Shown: piece after piece, positions 46,571 through 58,287 of the stretch
How positions within the stretch are numbered: position 1 is the stretch's first letter
Layout of the letters: each line of letters starts with the position of its first letter
DNA from: Filosporella fistucella
Taxonomy: Eukaryota > Ascomycota > Leotiomycetes > Helotiales
DNA length: 64,000 nucleotides
Direction of reading: 5' to 3'
Assembly (NCBI GenBank): GCA_030077755.1
Contig: JAQJZZ010000005.1
Location: 2,356,001 to 2,420,000 of the forward strand
Program-made: the position numbers and the translations under genes
The notes under the pieces: model-generated
What the model saw: the letters and a program-made list of their open reading frames with translations, nothing else
What the model was told of the DNA's origin: nothing
Databases searched by the model: none

Positions 46571-49500
46571 TGATGCAAATGTTGATGAATAAAATTAGTC
46601 GATTGAAAGTTGGAATAATTGCGCGAGTGATCAAAACTAGAAACCTTGGTCCTATGTTTGCATATGCATGAAGCCGTATAACAAGGGATTATATGCGAGT
46701 AACCGGAAAAGTTGTAAATGAAATTTGTTGCGACGGAACAGGAATATCGACCAGTAATATGCTGCGGGTATATGATTCGTATATCGTAGATGAATCAAAA
46801 GGGTATTGTATTGAAAATGTTCAAGTAATGATATCTGAAGTGGTCGAACTTCGATGTTGGAAATGTACTTCTAAAGAGTGGAATCGGTCGCTAGGATCCG
46901 AATGAATAGACAAAGATTGGGTCTATAAGCTGATTGCTGAAGATTGAATATTGTTGGAAATGGCTAAAAAGATTGTCGCATTGCAGGCGATGTGTATACT
47001 GAATAGAAACAGTACGGGTCGAATCGACGACTCTGGTATGTTACTCCCCCAACTCAACGATCCTGGACCTGAATTAGCGATTGTCAAAACCACATTTGGT
47101 GAGAGAGCGACGACGAGGTTCGATGAATCTACATATCCAGAGGGAACAAAGATACGAAACCTCTCAGGACTACCCTGACTACTCGATTCAATCACAAATC
47201 CCCCACGGCAGCGTCGCCCGAAAATAAGCCACTGGCATTACACACAGCATAGTTCCATCAAACCAAATACTGGTAGAGAACAAAGGAAAGTGAGTCGTTA
47301 CATTTGATGTTTCGGAGGCCTGTGCAAATCTCTCATGCGACGAGCACACTGTTTCCGTTCGGTATGGCTCCGAATCCCACGGTTTCTGTACCTGTACAAC
47401 AATTGAGCTTGTCCTACGTCTTCAAACGTGGAATCCGTCTGATTGTAATGGATGAAGGTATCGAGATGCAGATGGTGATGGGTGTTTGTATGGACTTGTG
47501 GCTGAATATCCGGATGAATTGAGCTTTCTAAGCTGTGGTGGAAGAAATGATCGTTCTTTCGTGGTTGTCGTTTCAGGAAGCGGATAGTGACCAGGCGGTT
47601 TACGGAGTACAATACGATAAGGTCAGATGGAGCCTCGAGCTCTTGGACGATCAAGCAATGATGAAGCAGAGCAGAATGGAAGGAAGTCGTTAGTATACCA
47701 AAGTGACCGTTGGCTTGTCGTAATCGTCGTCACTCCGGCACGACAGATCTACAGAGAGAAGAAGAAGTGAAGCTGTCGTGAGAATAACGACAATGGAGGT
47801 TAGTGGCGAGATGCAGACAGTCTATCAGTGGGAAATGAGCTGATCAGTGGCTGATTGGCGTGCAGCTTAAGCACAGTCAAGCTCAGAATCCGGTTCGTGG
47901 AGCGGTGATGTTGACTTTCGTATTGCTGGGAGATCCCATGATGGGTAGGAAGCAGGAAGCAACAAGGAGCCGGAATGCAGCACAGCAGCACAGCAGAACA
48001 CAAGCAACAAGCAAAATAGAGAATGGGATGGGAAGGGGACATGGATGTGATCATGGATAGTAAGTACAAAAGTACTAACGAGTAACTCATCACGGGTGGT
48101 CCACTGGACTGGCCCCTTCAATCTGGGCCCGTAAGTGGCCAACAGCCGTCTCTCAGCACGGGTCGCCCGCAAAGTGACCCAACTCGGGCTTGAATTAAGT
48201 TGATTTGGTGCATCGAAGCCCTGAAGGTGGAGAAGGGCTCAACCAGAAACACGCTATCTCGTGGTCCCTGGTGAAATCTACAGGGGCTGGATGGTGCTGA
48301 ACTGGGGTGGCGTGATGTAGAGAGACCAGGCAAGACCAGTAGAAACCAGTAAAGAATCGGGATATTTCAAGCGTGAGGTACTTCCGTATTGTAATGAATG
48401 ATAAAGCAGCATGTGAATGAGACACCCTGGTTGTGTTTTTCTGCTGGCGGAGAATTTAATGACTTAGTCGAAGTTGGAGGTGTTGGAGAGCTGCTTTAGA
48501 GGTACAAGCACTTGGCATTCTTAGTGTATTCCTTCGTCGTTTTCTAGGCTGTGCAGCACGGAGAGGTGAATTCTGTCAGCTGTGCGGAGGGACTAAGAGC
48601 AGGGAATATTTCAGCTCAGGCTTTGCGCAAGAAATCGATAAATATCGTTTTTCGATAATGCATCATAATTAACAAACCAGAATTATATCGCCCAAATCTA
48701 TTTTCTCTCCCACTTCACTTCTAGTCACTCTTTGAATGATGAATCATTTTCATTCATATTCCACTCCATCTCCAAAACTCCCTCACCTCCACATCAAATC
48801 CAGCCCATCGTTTCAGATAAACCCTCGCTACAAGCCGCAGCCGTCTCTCGCCGCTAGGTCCAAGTCCAGGTCACCACCATCTCACCCTGTCCGTGGAGCC
48901 AATAATAGTCTATTCCCAGGGGTCCATGCCAATCCTTTTCACATCTAGGATTACAATCTGCTGTACGAACAGACACGAACAGACATCAGATCAGATCGTT
49001 ATTTGTATCATGAGAGCCTCGTATGTAGCGATACCGAAATGCGTGAGAGATTGGTATGTATCTTTGCTGCACATATGAGGAGAAGAGGTTCTTGTACTTT
49101 ATTGAATTGAGGTGAGCTTTGATGTTTTGGGGGATCTTGGTAAGTAATGGGTTATGTGAAAGGGAAGGAAACGGAGTCATCCGCAAACGTTGTCAAAATC
49201 TCCGATACGGGTTTGATTTAACGTTCGTGCCGTCATATCTATCAAATTAACAATATTTAAATTTTAAAATTCAAATTTTGATATCTACTTACTAAACTAT
49301 CTACTTCGAAGTACCCACCACGTCCCTCCCGTTCCTCGCCAATCTCACATCGAGCATTATCCATCCATGTTTTCAACAACACACACCTGAAAATCTCTTC
49401 AAAATCCAAAATCTCTTCCTCTATTACCTCCCAATTCCATCCTTCCTTTCCAATCCTTCCTATGTAAAGAATATATTACCCTCTCCACCCTCCTACATAA

Positions 49501-49812
49501 AGTCAATATACATGTGCCCCGTATATCATATGAACGGCAACCACGGAAATACATTCCAGGGATCGGACCCTCCCCGCCTCAAGCCCGCTTCGGCAGCAGG
49601 ATGCACAGTTAAATTATGAAGGAGCCGCTCATTTTACTTGATTATCTCTTGTGCTTTTCTCTGGGGTGAGTTGGTATTTTGTGCTGTGCGTACATAAAGA
49701 CGGTGAGATAAGGTGAGATTTGTTTATCTGTTCATAGAAAAGGGAGATGCATGGACGCGACGCGTTTAATATTTTGATCGATAAACTTTTGTTTCTCCTA
49801 TGTGAGGTTTGG

Positions 49813-49832
49813 ATTTATTTATTTATTTATTT
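49813..49832 (+). repeat. (ATTT)5 microsatellite
   Basis: Five perfect tandem ATTT units followed by TT. Confidence 0.9.
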
Positions 49833-50552
49833 TTGCTTTGATTGCGGTGCTTCTATTTCTTGTTCTACTTCCCATATCCGACAATATATTTTGAGGCACA
49901 GAATACATGTGATAAAAATCGCCATTTGATTCAATCGCGAATTCTAACATTTCTTCCCGTCCCTCAGACCTTCTGTATGTCATCTATGTCATTACCACAT
50001 CCGCGGTTCTCAGCCGTGAATCGAAAGAAGGTAAAAGTTTACTTGGAGCTACGGGCTACGGCTCAGACCCGGTGGTGGCGAACGGATGGTATGGGTATGT
50101 CATTCTCGTCTACTTGTTGATGCACGGGATGGCGTGAGGAATTGAGTTTGCGCTATGAAAGCTGTATGGGAAGTTAGATGGATGATGACGGGATGGGAGA
50201 GTGGAAGTTGATTTGGGGCTTGGATGGTTTAATAATATATAGTCGAGGTGGAGGATAAGAGATAGCTCTATTTCTTAGATTTTTATTCTTACTTTTAGTA
50301 TCTGCTTTACTTCTTTTAAACTTTTGCATCGTATTGAATATACTTTTGCCTTCGCATTATGTATAGAGAATCTAGTTTTTACTATGCTAAAATGCTTCCA
50401 GACTTGATTGATACAGACATTTATAGATTTCACATCCGTTTGGAAAGAATCTTGCGTGTTAAAGGTTTGTAATACATCCATTTGTCACATATACGACTTA
50501 TCCAAATTTATATATTCTCTTACTGATTTGCTACATTTCATGAGATAGTCTG

Positions 50553-50580
50553 TATACTTTTGCCCTTATACTTTTGCCCT
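50553..50580 (+). repeat. Two tandem 14-bp units
   Basis: TATACTTTTGCCCT occurs twice back to back; ATATACTTTTGCCTT also occurs near 50337. Non-coding. Confidence 0.9.
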
Positions 50581-50748
50581 TATTTGTCACTTCTTACAAC
50601 CTTTGCTCCCTTTATTACATCTCCGGTCATCCTTCCTACTTCTCTATTATTTTCCATATTAGGAATGGGACACGGTGAAAAGTAGGTAGATACCCTAAAT
50701 TAATGAATCAGAAGGCTATACTCTGTAGAAATAGTGATTCATATTACC

Positions 50749-51487
50749 ATGAGCAGAAAATCACTTCATCAAAATCATCCCTCCACCAGAACATCCCACT
50801 CACTTCCCTCCTCGCCCTCCCACTACTCCCTCCACAATCTTAAATGTGTACCCTAACCCTAACAACCACGACACCTATTTATCGACCCCTCCCACCTAGC
50901 TCTCTCCACACTATAACTCTAATCTTCACACCCTCAAACAACCTCCGTAACACCAATTTTTTCATCTCCATCCCTCTTATGAACGCATCAACTCCACCAG
51001 ACAATTCCGTTCTCTAGTTGAACCTTTTGTTAATCTTCAGAGAGGGGAAGTGGCGAAGTGTATAGATATACAATGGAAAGATGAGAAGGGTTGTTCTCTC
51101 AATATTCGAGAAGAAAAGGAGAAGGAGAGGGAGAAGGAGGGGAGAAAGGGGGTGGAGTGGAGGGATATTGAGCTAATTTTGAGGGGTTTGAGTGATATGA
51201 GGGTATTGATTCAGAGTAGGAAGGGATGGAACGAGGTCTTGAGGAAAGTAAAAGGAGGATGGAGAAGAAAGGAAGCTAAGCAACTGAGGGAGAGCTGGAG
51301 AGAGAACTTTGAGAGGGAGCGGGGTATGAATAGAACAGCTGTACGAGAATGGGAGGGACCGCGAAGAGCAAAAGATCCAGAAAGAATTGTTGGCAACATA
51401 TGTAAGAGTGGAAGAGGAACCCGACAGAGAGAAGAAAAAGACATCGAGAAGCAGGAGAAGAACGATAAGACTGGCCATGTAAAATAG
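50749..51487 (+). CDS. Tentative gene for a highly charged protein, 3' end unsure
   Basis: Three exons can be joined in frame: 50749-50847 (MSRKSLHQNHPSTRTSHS...), 50900-50946 and 51001-51487. Intron 1 (52 bp) has CTAACCCTAAC and ends CACCTAG; intron 2 (54 bp) is GT...CCACCAG. The encoded protein has a Ser/His/Pro N terminus and then a long Lys/Glu/Arg-rich region (EEKEKEREKEGRKG, KVKGGWRRKEAKQLRESW) likely helical or coiled. Open charged frames continue to about 51950 (FEREWGVDPIAMQAHHEKLE at about 51555, DRKKRILERQREGRRAYM at about 51770), so further exons are probable and the stop at 51487 may lie in an intron. No domain recognised. The purine-rich strand could also simply be low-complexity DNA. 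Confidence 0.4.
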
Positions 51488-52670
51488 CAGAGAAGGGAAA
51501 GAAAAACATCAAAACATACAAGCCCACCCCGTCCCCTCCGCGAAACCTGCAGATCCCGGTTCGAAAGAGAATGGGGCGTCGACCCTATCGCAATGCAAGC
51601 GCACCATGAAAAACTCGAGTTCCAGAAAACCCTGAAGGAAGAAAAGAAAAGAATAAAAGATTCATAAAGATATATGGCTGGAAGATTTAAAAGAGAGCAT
51701 AAAATATTTAGAGAGGAGATGAATAGAAGGGAGAGAAGGAGGAAAGAGAGAGATGAGAGGAAATTAAAGGATAGGAAGAAGAGGATATTAGAGAGGCAGA
51801 GAGAAGGGAGGAGAGCGTATATGAGGTGAGAGGTAGGATCATGGATGAGGAAGAAAGGGAGGAAAGGAAAGCGAGGAGGATGGCGGTGGAGAGCGTGGTA
51901 GAGGCTTTATGCAAGAAGGTTTTTAGGGGGTGGTGGGGGTAGTAGATGAGAATTACAGATGTTAAGAGATTCTTTGATATTGCTTTTGAAATTTAAGTTA
52001 AGTAGAACTCCAAAAAATATTGTAACCTCTTGCGTTTTGGTAATTGAGCTATGTGGCAATGCGGAGGGGAAGCTATTGGTAAAATAAGAGGGAAAAGAAG
52101 CGTTGTGTCTGTTTCGGCTAGAAGCTAGTGGGATGGGAGAAGACTGAGACGGTAGAGGAATTGAGGGCGATATGAGAACGTTGACAAGTGAGAATTTTAA
52201 GAGAGGAAGATGTAGTTGAATAGGGAGTCGATGCAGCTCGAGAGATGGATATAGATTCGTGGAATGAAAGGATTGGGTATTTTGATAGTAAAGCATTTTG
52301 CTAAATGACACTTGAAGGTGAATATTCAGAGTATCATATTAAGAAGAGTTGGGCTTTCGAGTAAAGTATGGGAAGGATAAAATTTTAGTCACAACTTGAG
52401 AGTATTTATAGAAAGTAGGTATATATGACTCCCGCTACCGCATGTTTTCTCTCAGTTTTCACTATTGCTACTTTTTCTTGACTTCGATTGCTGGATGGAA
52501 TATATTGTTTTTGAGCGACAGTACAGTAAGCATGTACACAGAGCGTGGCTATGTGAACAGGAAGAACATATTTTAGTGGGACATACAAGATAGTAATAGA
52601 GAGTAGACTAAATGAAGAAAATCTGGCATTTGTATACTGACACTCCTTTTAGCCTACTTCCCCATAAACC
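51488..52670. other. Possible 3' exons, then intergenic
   Basis: Up to about 51950 this could hold additional exons of the charged-protein gene. Pyrimidine-rich minus-strand frames here are low complexity. Beyond 51950 there is no gene signal. Confidence 0.35.
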
Positions 52671-53099
52671 TCACCTCCCTCCCCACCGCCTCAAAATCCA
52701 CTCTCCAACTCTCTCCCTCGTCCCCCCCTCTCTTCCTATCCCCAGCACCCCATTCTCCCTATCCACTCTATCCCTCTTCTCCACCTCCCTTCGCAAATCC
52801 TCTACCATTCCCCAAATAACCACATCCTCTCCCTTACACCCTCCACCTCTACACATCATGCTACGCTCCTTCCAAGCAATTCCTCCCTTCACAATTTCTA
52901 CTTGTCGATTCGGACAGTTTAATACCGTACTCTTAGGCATAGTGAATCTATCGATGAATTGTAGGAGGTTTTGGAGAATGATTCTGAATCCTGGGTTTGG
53001 GAGATCAGGGGAGGAAGAGAGGTAGACAGAACAGGGTATGAAGTGGAGGAGGACATGGGCACAGTTTGGGAAAGAGTGATGGAGTGTTAAGTTGCACAT
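52671..53099 (-). CDS. Small Cys protein with MC start
   Basis: 142 residues, single exon, minus strand. Opens MCNLTLHHSFPNCAHVLLHFIPC: Cys at 2 and 13, His, then Cys, the same outline as the proteins at 24619, 37112 and 39228. Further Cys in VLNCPNRQVEIVKGG and SMMCRGGGCKG, then a charged helical tail (EDLRREVEKRDRVDREN) with many Arg and Gly. The Cys/His order C-x-H-x(8)-C ... C ... C-x4-C suggests zinc binding. Best-formed member of this pattern in the window. Function unknown; not secreted. Confidence 0.62.
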   Translation of the reverse strand: MCNLTLHHSFPNCAHVLLHFIPCSVYLSSSPDLPNPGFRIILQNLLQFIDRFTMPKSTVLNCPNRQVEIVKGGIAWKERSMMCRGGGCKGEDVVIWGMVEDLRREVEKRDRVDRENGVLGIGREGGTRERVGEWILRRWGGR

Positions 53100-53512
53100 C
53101 TTGTAGGGTTTTTTGATGTTGGGTTTAGTAAGTGGGTAGGGGGATGAAGTTGAGCGTGAGAAGGAGAATAGGGTTTAAGGGCTTGGGAGGTGTAAATCAT
53201 TAGAGAGATACGGAATCTATGATTCACTGGGGAATAAAAGTTAGGTAGATAATGGACTATAAGGAATGTACTAATTGTGGTTTATGAGTGGGAGATGTTG
53301 GCGAAGACGTGTTTAAAATAAGCTAGTTGGAGGTGTATCCCCCTCAAAAAAGGAGACAGGAGTAGTGATCGGAAAGTTTGAATGCAGATTAAATATGCAC
53401 CTTCTATTTGACTGAAAAGTAGTATAATCCAATAGAACTGTGAACGAGTGACAGTAGCTCCCGTATTCTCATGGCCGTCCTAGTATCCCATCAAATTCTT
53501 CTAGCTTGTCAC
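53100..53512. other. Intergenic
   Basis: Upstream of the small gene and 3' of the DUF1996 gene; no gene signal. Confidence 0.5.
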
Positions 53513-54916
53513 CTACAAACCAGGAAGTTTATCAATCCCTACCACAAATGTCAGTCACCGCACCAAGCTTTACTCATAGGAGGCAGAACTTACATCCATC
53601 GAAATTCTCCGGATACTTAACAGACACTTTACACTCCTTCGCAACATCATTTGTAAGGGTCTTCAATTTTGCACACGAAGCGCCTTGACATGGTCCACCA
53701 TCCATAGCTTTCTGCAATGAATCTGCTTTCCAGCCAAACACATAATCACCATGTTGCCCGTAACCGGTCGTGTCTCCGGTACTGAGAACGAAGGGTTGAG
53801 AACCATCGGCTGGCCATTCGGCTTTGTTGTTGAAAAGGGTTGTGTCCCATACGATCTGTGATTTGTGAGTTAATGAATCGCATTATGGACTGAGACGACT
53901 TCACGTACCTCTAACATGATTTGAGGGACTTTGATAGGATGGGTTGAGGGACATGCGCCTCCTGTACTCGAACCACTGAATGAAGGTGGTCCAGCAGTAG
54001 GGTATGCAACATGAGATTTGTGATCGGGACTGTCTAGATTCTTGCCATCCCAGCAGCTAATGGGGTCAACAATTATGTCCTCGCAAATGGCAGGCGACTT
54101 ACGTTGGATACAGGATGTTGGATCGAATGCCACCAAGACATTGTCCCTTGGGAAGAGTTTCGGTATCGAGTCTTTGATTGTTAGTATGCGTGGAATAGAC
54201 GAAGGAATTGAAGACTTACTTAGCATCTTGACATGGAGCAGCATTGTCTCCTCCAAAATTTGGACCAGAGTAGCAACGGAAACAAGATTGAGATTTTCCT
54301 GCCTTGCCTCCCGCTGCTCGTTTGTTTGCATCCCCAACTAACATTCGGAAACCCTATGTAATGGTGAGATGAATTCCACAAAGTGCTTGAAGCACTTACT
54401 GGCTTGAAAGCTGTAACTTTTCCCTTTCCATCAGACACGTAATATACAACGAATCCACCAGTTGTCTGGGTGGTGAACTTATCACCGAATAGCAATCTAT
54501 CATAGCGGTCAGCAGATGAAATGTCCTCGAAGCATAAGGGCCTACCTGTTGGGAACTTGAGGAACACGTTTATAAGTTCCATTCCGAGCCTTGAAATACA
54601 AATTGGCTGTCCAATAATTCGAGAAATCATCTGCAAAACTACATGTCGTGCAACTTGCGAGACCAGATACATCGGTAGAGGGTATTGTTACATTGAAGGC
54701 ATTACCACCAACAACTTGATGCATATGTGGAGATGGGAGAGTGTCAGGATTGACGAGAGGATCGATTCGATCGATAACAACTTGGGAACAACCAAATCTC
54801 AACATGGTTGATCCTCCACCTTGACGTGATTGCACCCGTTTGAACCATGGTGGTGATTCATCGAGAGGAACAGCTGTGGCAAGTGCCGCGAGGGCGATGA
54901 GAGAGGACCAAATCAT
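53513..54916 (-). CDS. Secreted DUF1996-domain protein
   Basis: Seven exons on the minus strand, 54916-54546, 54496-54400, 54353-54220, 54171-54103, 54056-53909, 53855-53594 and 53538-53513, all GT...AG and in frame, 368 residues. Signal peptide MIWSSLIALAALATAVP at the chosen start (an ATG 30 bases earlier would put a charged stretch before it). DUF1996 features: MLRFGCSQVVIDRIDPLVNP, SPHMHQVVGGNAFN, FGDKFTTQTTGGFVVYY, GFRMLVGDANKRA, KLDTETLPKGQCLGGIRSNILYPT, CWDGKNLDSPDHKSHVAYP, and the short last exon giving GWIDKLPGL. Exon 4 had to be found by its splice signals because a stop-free shadow frame covers it. Extracellular proteins of unknown function, common in fungal secretomes. Confidence 0.92.
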
Positions 54917-57036
54917 CGTGGGATAGGATCTCAGTACTAGTAACACAATCTGAGGAGGACATCAGAGAAATATCTAACAGGCAAGGTGTCGTGAATTTAT
55001 ACGGACATTGTATCCTCGTCCATGACGATCATCCTCCTTCCTTACAATTGCCGAATAATGAAAGAATAGCAGGGCAATCTAGAAGCCTCTGATGATATTG
55101 CACGACGAATCATCCCCTGTAAATATGTAGAGCCTGTTCCCGTGACCAATGGGAGCGCTCGTCTGTTTGAAAGCAATTTTGCCGTCTTTAAAGCAATTAA
55201 AGTTCGGACGCCTATGTGCCAGTGAAAAGCCATTACATTAACCGATGCTTGAAATCTGGGGTTGTCAACCCCTCCACTTCATCATATTTGGGTGTAAGCA
55301 TTCACCCCAGCATCCAAAACCCCATACCAAAGATATTGGATATATTGTGATTATGGTAGCATCGAAACCGCTCCTGTCACTAAGTGGGGCTGACGATGGG
55401 GAACAAAACTTTTCTATCGCCCGCTGACTTCCAATTGCTTCTGGAAGCAGGAGGTATCACAATTTTTGAGAATTGCCGATACAACCGAACAACTATCTCC
55501 AAAATCAGTGGATATATTTAATGGAGAAGAAAAACTGTGTGAATTTTCAGAAGTGGTAAATGGATACCTCAAGGAATCGCAGATGATCTCGGAGATTGCC
55601 CAACAATGATATTATCCAATCTTGTCAAAGAGGCTACGGAATGGGACATCTCGTGAAGCAAGACACACTTTGTCTCCTTCAAAATCATTCCGAAGAATGA
55701 ATTCATCCCAACTTGCCACGTGGAACATCTTCGCTGGGTCCCGTTGAAGCACCGCTGAGCCCCAATCATTAAATCATGGATTGGGTTGTTCGAGCTGTAA
55801 ACTCTATGTAGTATGTGATTGGTTTCGTGGCGGTATCCTAGCTTCCAGGTTGCCGTGGCTGCTTGGTCTGCCTAGGTTACTAGCAGAGAGTAGCAGCAGC
55901 ATTGATAGAGTGAGAGAAGATGTCCGATGACCAAGCTTGTCAATAATTGCATAATCTGCTGAGTTAATGATGCTATGACCGTGTTAAGTACGGACGTAGC
56001 AGTCATGAAATAGGGACTTAGGCCAGGGTACGAAGAGCTTATAGCAATACCAAACAAGAGCTCCTCGAAAGTTGACTTTCGAGCTGCCGATGTGGATGCT
56101 GTGAGAGTAGCAATATTGAGTGTGGGGTCCTGGCTATCCCTGGACTTGATATCACTTTGGGCATTCTTCTCTGAGTCAGTGGGGTACTACCCTACCAAAG
56201 GATGTGCCCCTGAGTTACACGGCACGACTTTGATGATTTGAAGTCATGGGACTTCCCACGCAATCCTGAGCGTGTTGAAAGAAAATAACAGCAAAATATT
56301 ATAACGCAATGAATGTTCGAGAAATTTGCGCACGTCTGTACGATTGAGAACACTATATTGCAGAGTGATTAGGAATAAGAGACGCACCCAACAGGACTTG
56401 AGGTCAGCATGCTTGGGGCAAGGTTCGAAAGGCATCGCAAACAGAGGCTGAGCTGACTGCAAGCTTTGAGTCAGAGTAATATAAGAACAGAAGTATGAAG
56501 TACGAGAATAAGTAGTTCCAAGATGACAATCAAGTGATATCGCGGTGATATCGCATCAGAAAAGGAAAGTGAGGAAGTTGATCCAGAAACCTGGGGACGT
56601 GCGCTAATTTCGATGCGAACTAGCGTGAGGTGCTTGGCCTGCAGCTTAATTCCCCTTCCGACCTCAAACTTTTGCGTCCCACTCTTCGTCCTTTTCAACA
56701 TTCGAAAACAGAATGACATTTTCTCCTTGAGGTAGGACTCTATATAGGGCATCGCTTCTAACAAAGTTGTGATTCTGCCTCATTTTGGGGACAGCCTGGT
56801 AAATCATTCATCAAGTTGTCGCAATTTCATCTCGTTTGCTGGCAAAAGTCCCCTGCCGTGCTTTGCCTCTCGAGCCCAATTTCATTCCTCTTTTCTCCTT
56901 TCCCTTGAAATGTTCTCCTTTTTGTCAAAACTTTATTATTTATTTCTAGTATTCTTCGTTTTCTTCACATAACAAGTCGCAGGCAATATACACACCGCAT
57001 AGCACGATACAAACACCAGCATCATTTTCCACAGCT
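54917..57036. other. 2.1-kb intergenic region
   Basis: No open frame with a signature on either strand. The last 200 bp before 57037 are CT-rich and A+T-rich, as for a strong wall-protein promoter. Confidence 0.5.
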
Positions 57037-57810
57037 ATGATGCGCTTCACTGGATTCACTATCCTTGGCCTAGCCATGGCTAGCCTCTCTATTGCGCAGA
57101 CTACAACTACACTCTTCATTCCTGATAACCATTCCCCGGTGTTAGCTTCGATAATCGCCTCAGATTCAACAGCGACAACATATGCATTTCGCTGCAAACT
57201 GAATGAAGATTGCGGCTGGGACGGTGTAAAGACCCTCACGAATGGACCCAAAACAGTAGCAATTACAGTTTTTGCAAACGTCAATGATGAAAACTCTGCC
57301 TCAGTGTAAGTTCACAACCTTACTACTTCGAGAATACTAGCTAATTGATGAGTTAGTACGGGAGTCGTTACATGCTCTCTTGGAGGAACTACATCTGCTG
57401 TATGCGTCACCTCACTTGGTGGTTTGGTGGGAAGTGATCCTGTATTTTCCACCGAAACATTGACAGGAACCGAGTTACCATATGTCACCGTCACTCTCAC
57501 TTCGAGCGTGTTGGCGAACTCATCTCTTGCACCCTCAACAACGAGTGCTTCTACGAATACACAGACAAGCTTGAGTGCGGGTGGAAGCGCAAGTGGGAGT
57601 GGAAGTGTCAGTAGTACATCCAGTACAAAGGATGTTAAAGCTACCACTTTGCCCTCAACAGGAACATCTACTGTGACTGCGAAAACTGGATCTTCGGGTA
57701 CAGCTGGAACGGCGACAAGCACATCGAGCAGCAAAGCTGGAATGCCTGCTATTACAGGGAATGCGAAGATGGTACTGGGCGGGATGGCAGTGGCCATGGC
57801 AATTATGTGA
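57037..57810 (+). CDS. GPI-anchored Ser/Thr-rich cell-wall protein
   Basis: Two exons, 57037-57305 and 57357-57810; the 51-bp intron (GTAAGT...GCTAATTGATGAGTTAG) joins SASV to TGVVTCSL. 240 residues: a signal peptide (MMRFTGFTILGLAMASLSIAQ), a globular domain of about 120 residues with Cys pairs (FRCKLNEDCGW, VTCSLGGTTSAVC), a Ser/Thr/Gly-rich stalk for O-glycosylation, and a hydrophobic C terminus (MVLGGMAVAMAIM) after small residues, the GPI signal. This is the plan of many fungal wall and surface proteins. No enzymatic motif; role structural or adhesive. The TTTLFIPD start of the mature part resembles a family seen in many ascomycetes. Confidence 0.85.
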
Positions 57811-58287
57811 TGGGCTACAATAATCTTGGGGTATATCAGTTGAGGCGTATGACACATGTTGGATTGGAAACATTATCTGTATTGTAATTGCAAATTGTTC
57901 TTTTCAACAACATTCTGTCAATATTCAGTTGAGATGATTCTGAGGAGCAATTGAGGTGAGTGAATATAGAGTATTTCTCTGTTTTGCAAGTGCAGTGTCT
58001 AAGAAATAGCACTCAGATCTCTGATCTGAGCACACATCGAGTTGCAATTAAATCAACATTGTGTTTCAAAACTTGCTCCCCACTTATTCTTGCTGTCATT
58101 CTCAGTTCTGTAGCTCTTGCTGTTCTTCTCTTTGGCTGCACTCCAATCGCAGCTCGAATTTGCCCACAGCAAATCGTTCGTTAGCAAGTGTCATCGAAAT
58201 TGTTAATTTTGTATGTCATTACTGATGTATTACACTGTCTAAAATATACGGAATTATCTCCTGAAGAAGTGTAGATTGAAAGTCTCA
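57811..58287. other. Convergent intergenic region
   Basis: Between the stops at 57810 (+) and 58288 (-). Nothing else supported. Confidence 0.5.

Larger units (their letters stand above)
46571..50748. other. 4.2-kb gene-poor region
   Basis: Divergent spacer between the EGF gene (-) and the tentative gene at 50749 (+). Open frames are short, overlap on both strands and have no domain. There are CT-rich tracts, an (ATTT)5 run at 49813-49832, and the word CGATAAATATCG near 48636. Long upstream regions of this size in compact fungal genomes often carry regulatory or UTR-intron sequence for developmentally controlled genes; that is only a suggestion. Confidence 0.5.

Noticed and set aside
51173..51914. 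Ser/Leu/Pro-rich open frames on the minus strand
   Set aside because: They are the pyrimidine-rich complement of a charged + strand frame, low in complexity and without start or splice support.
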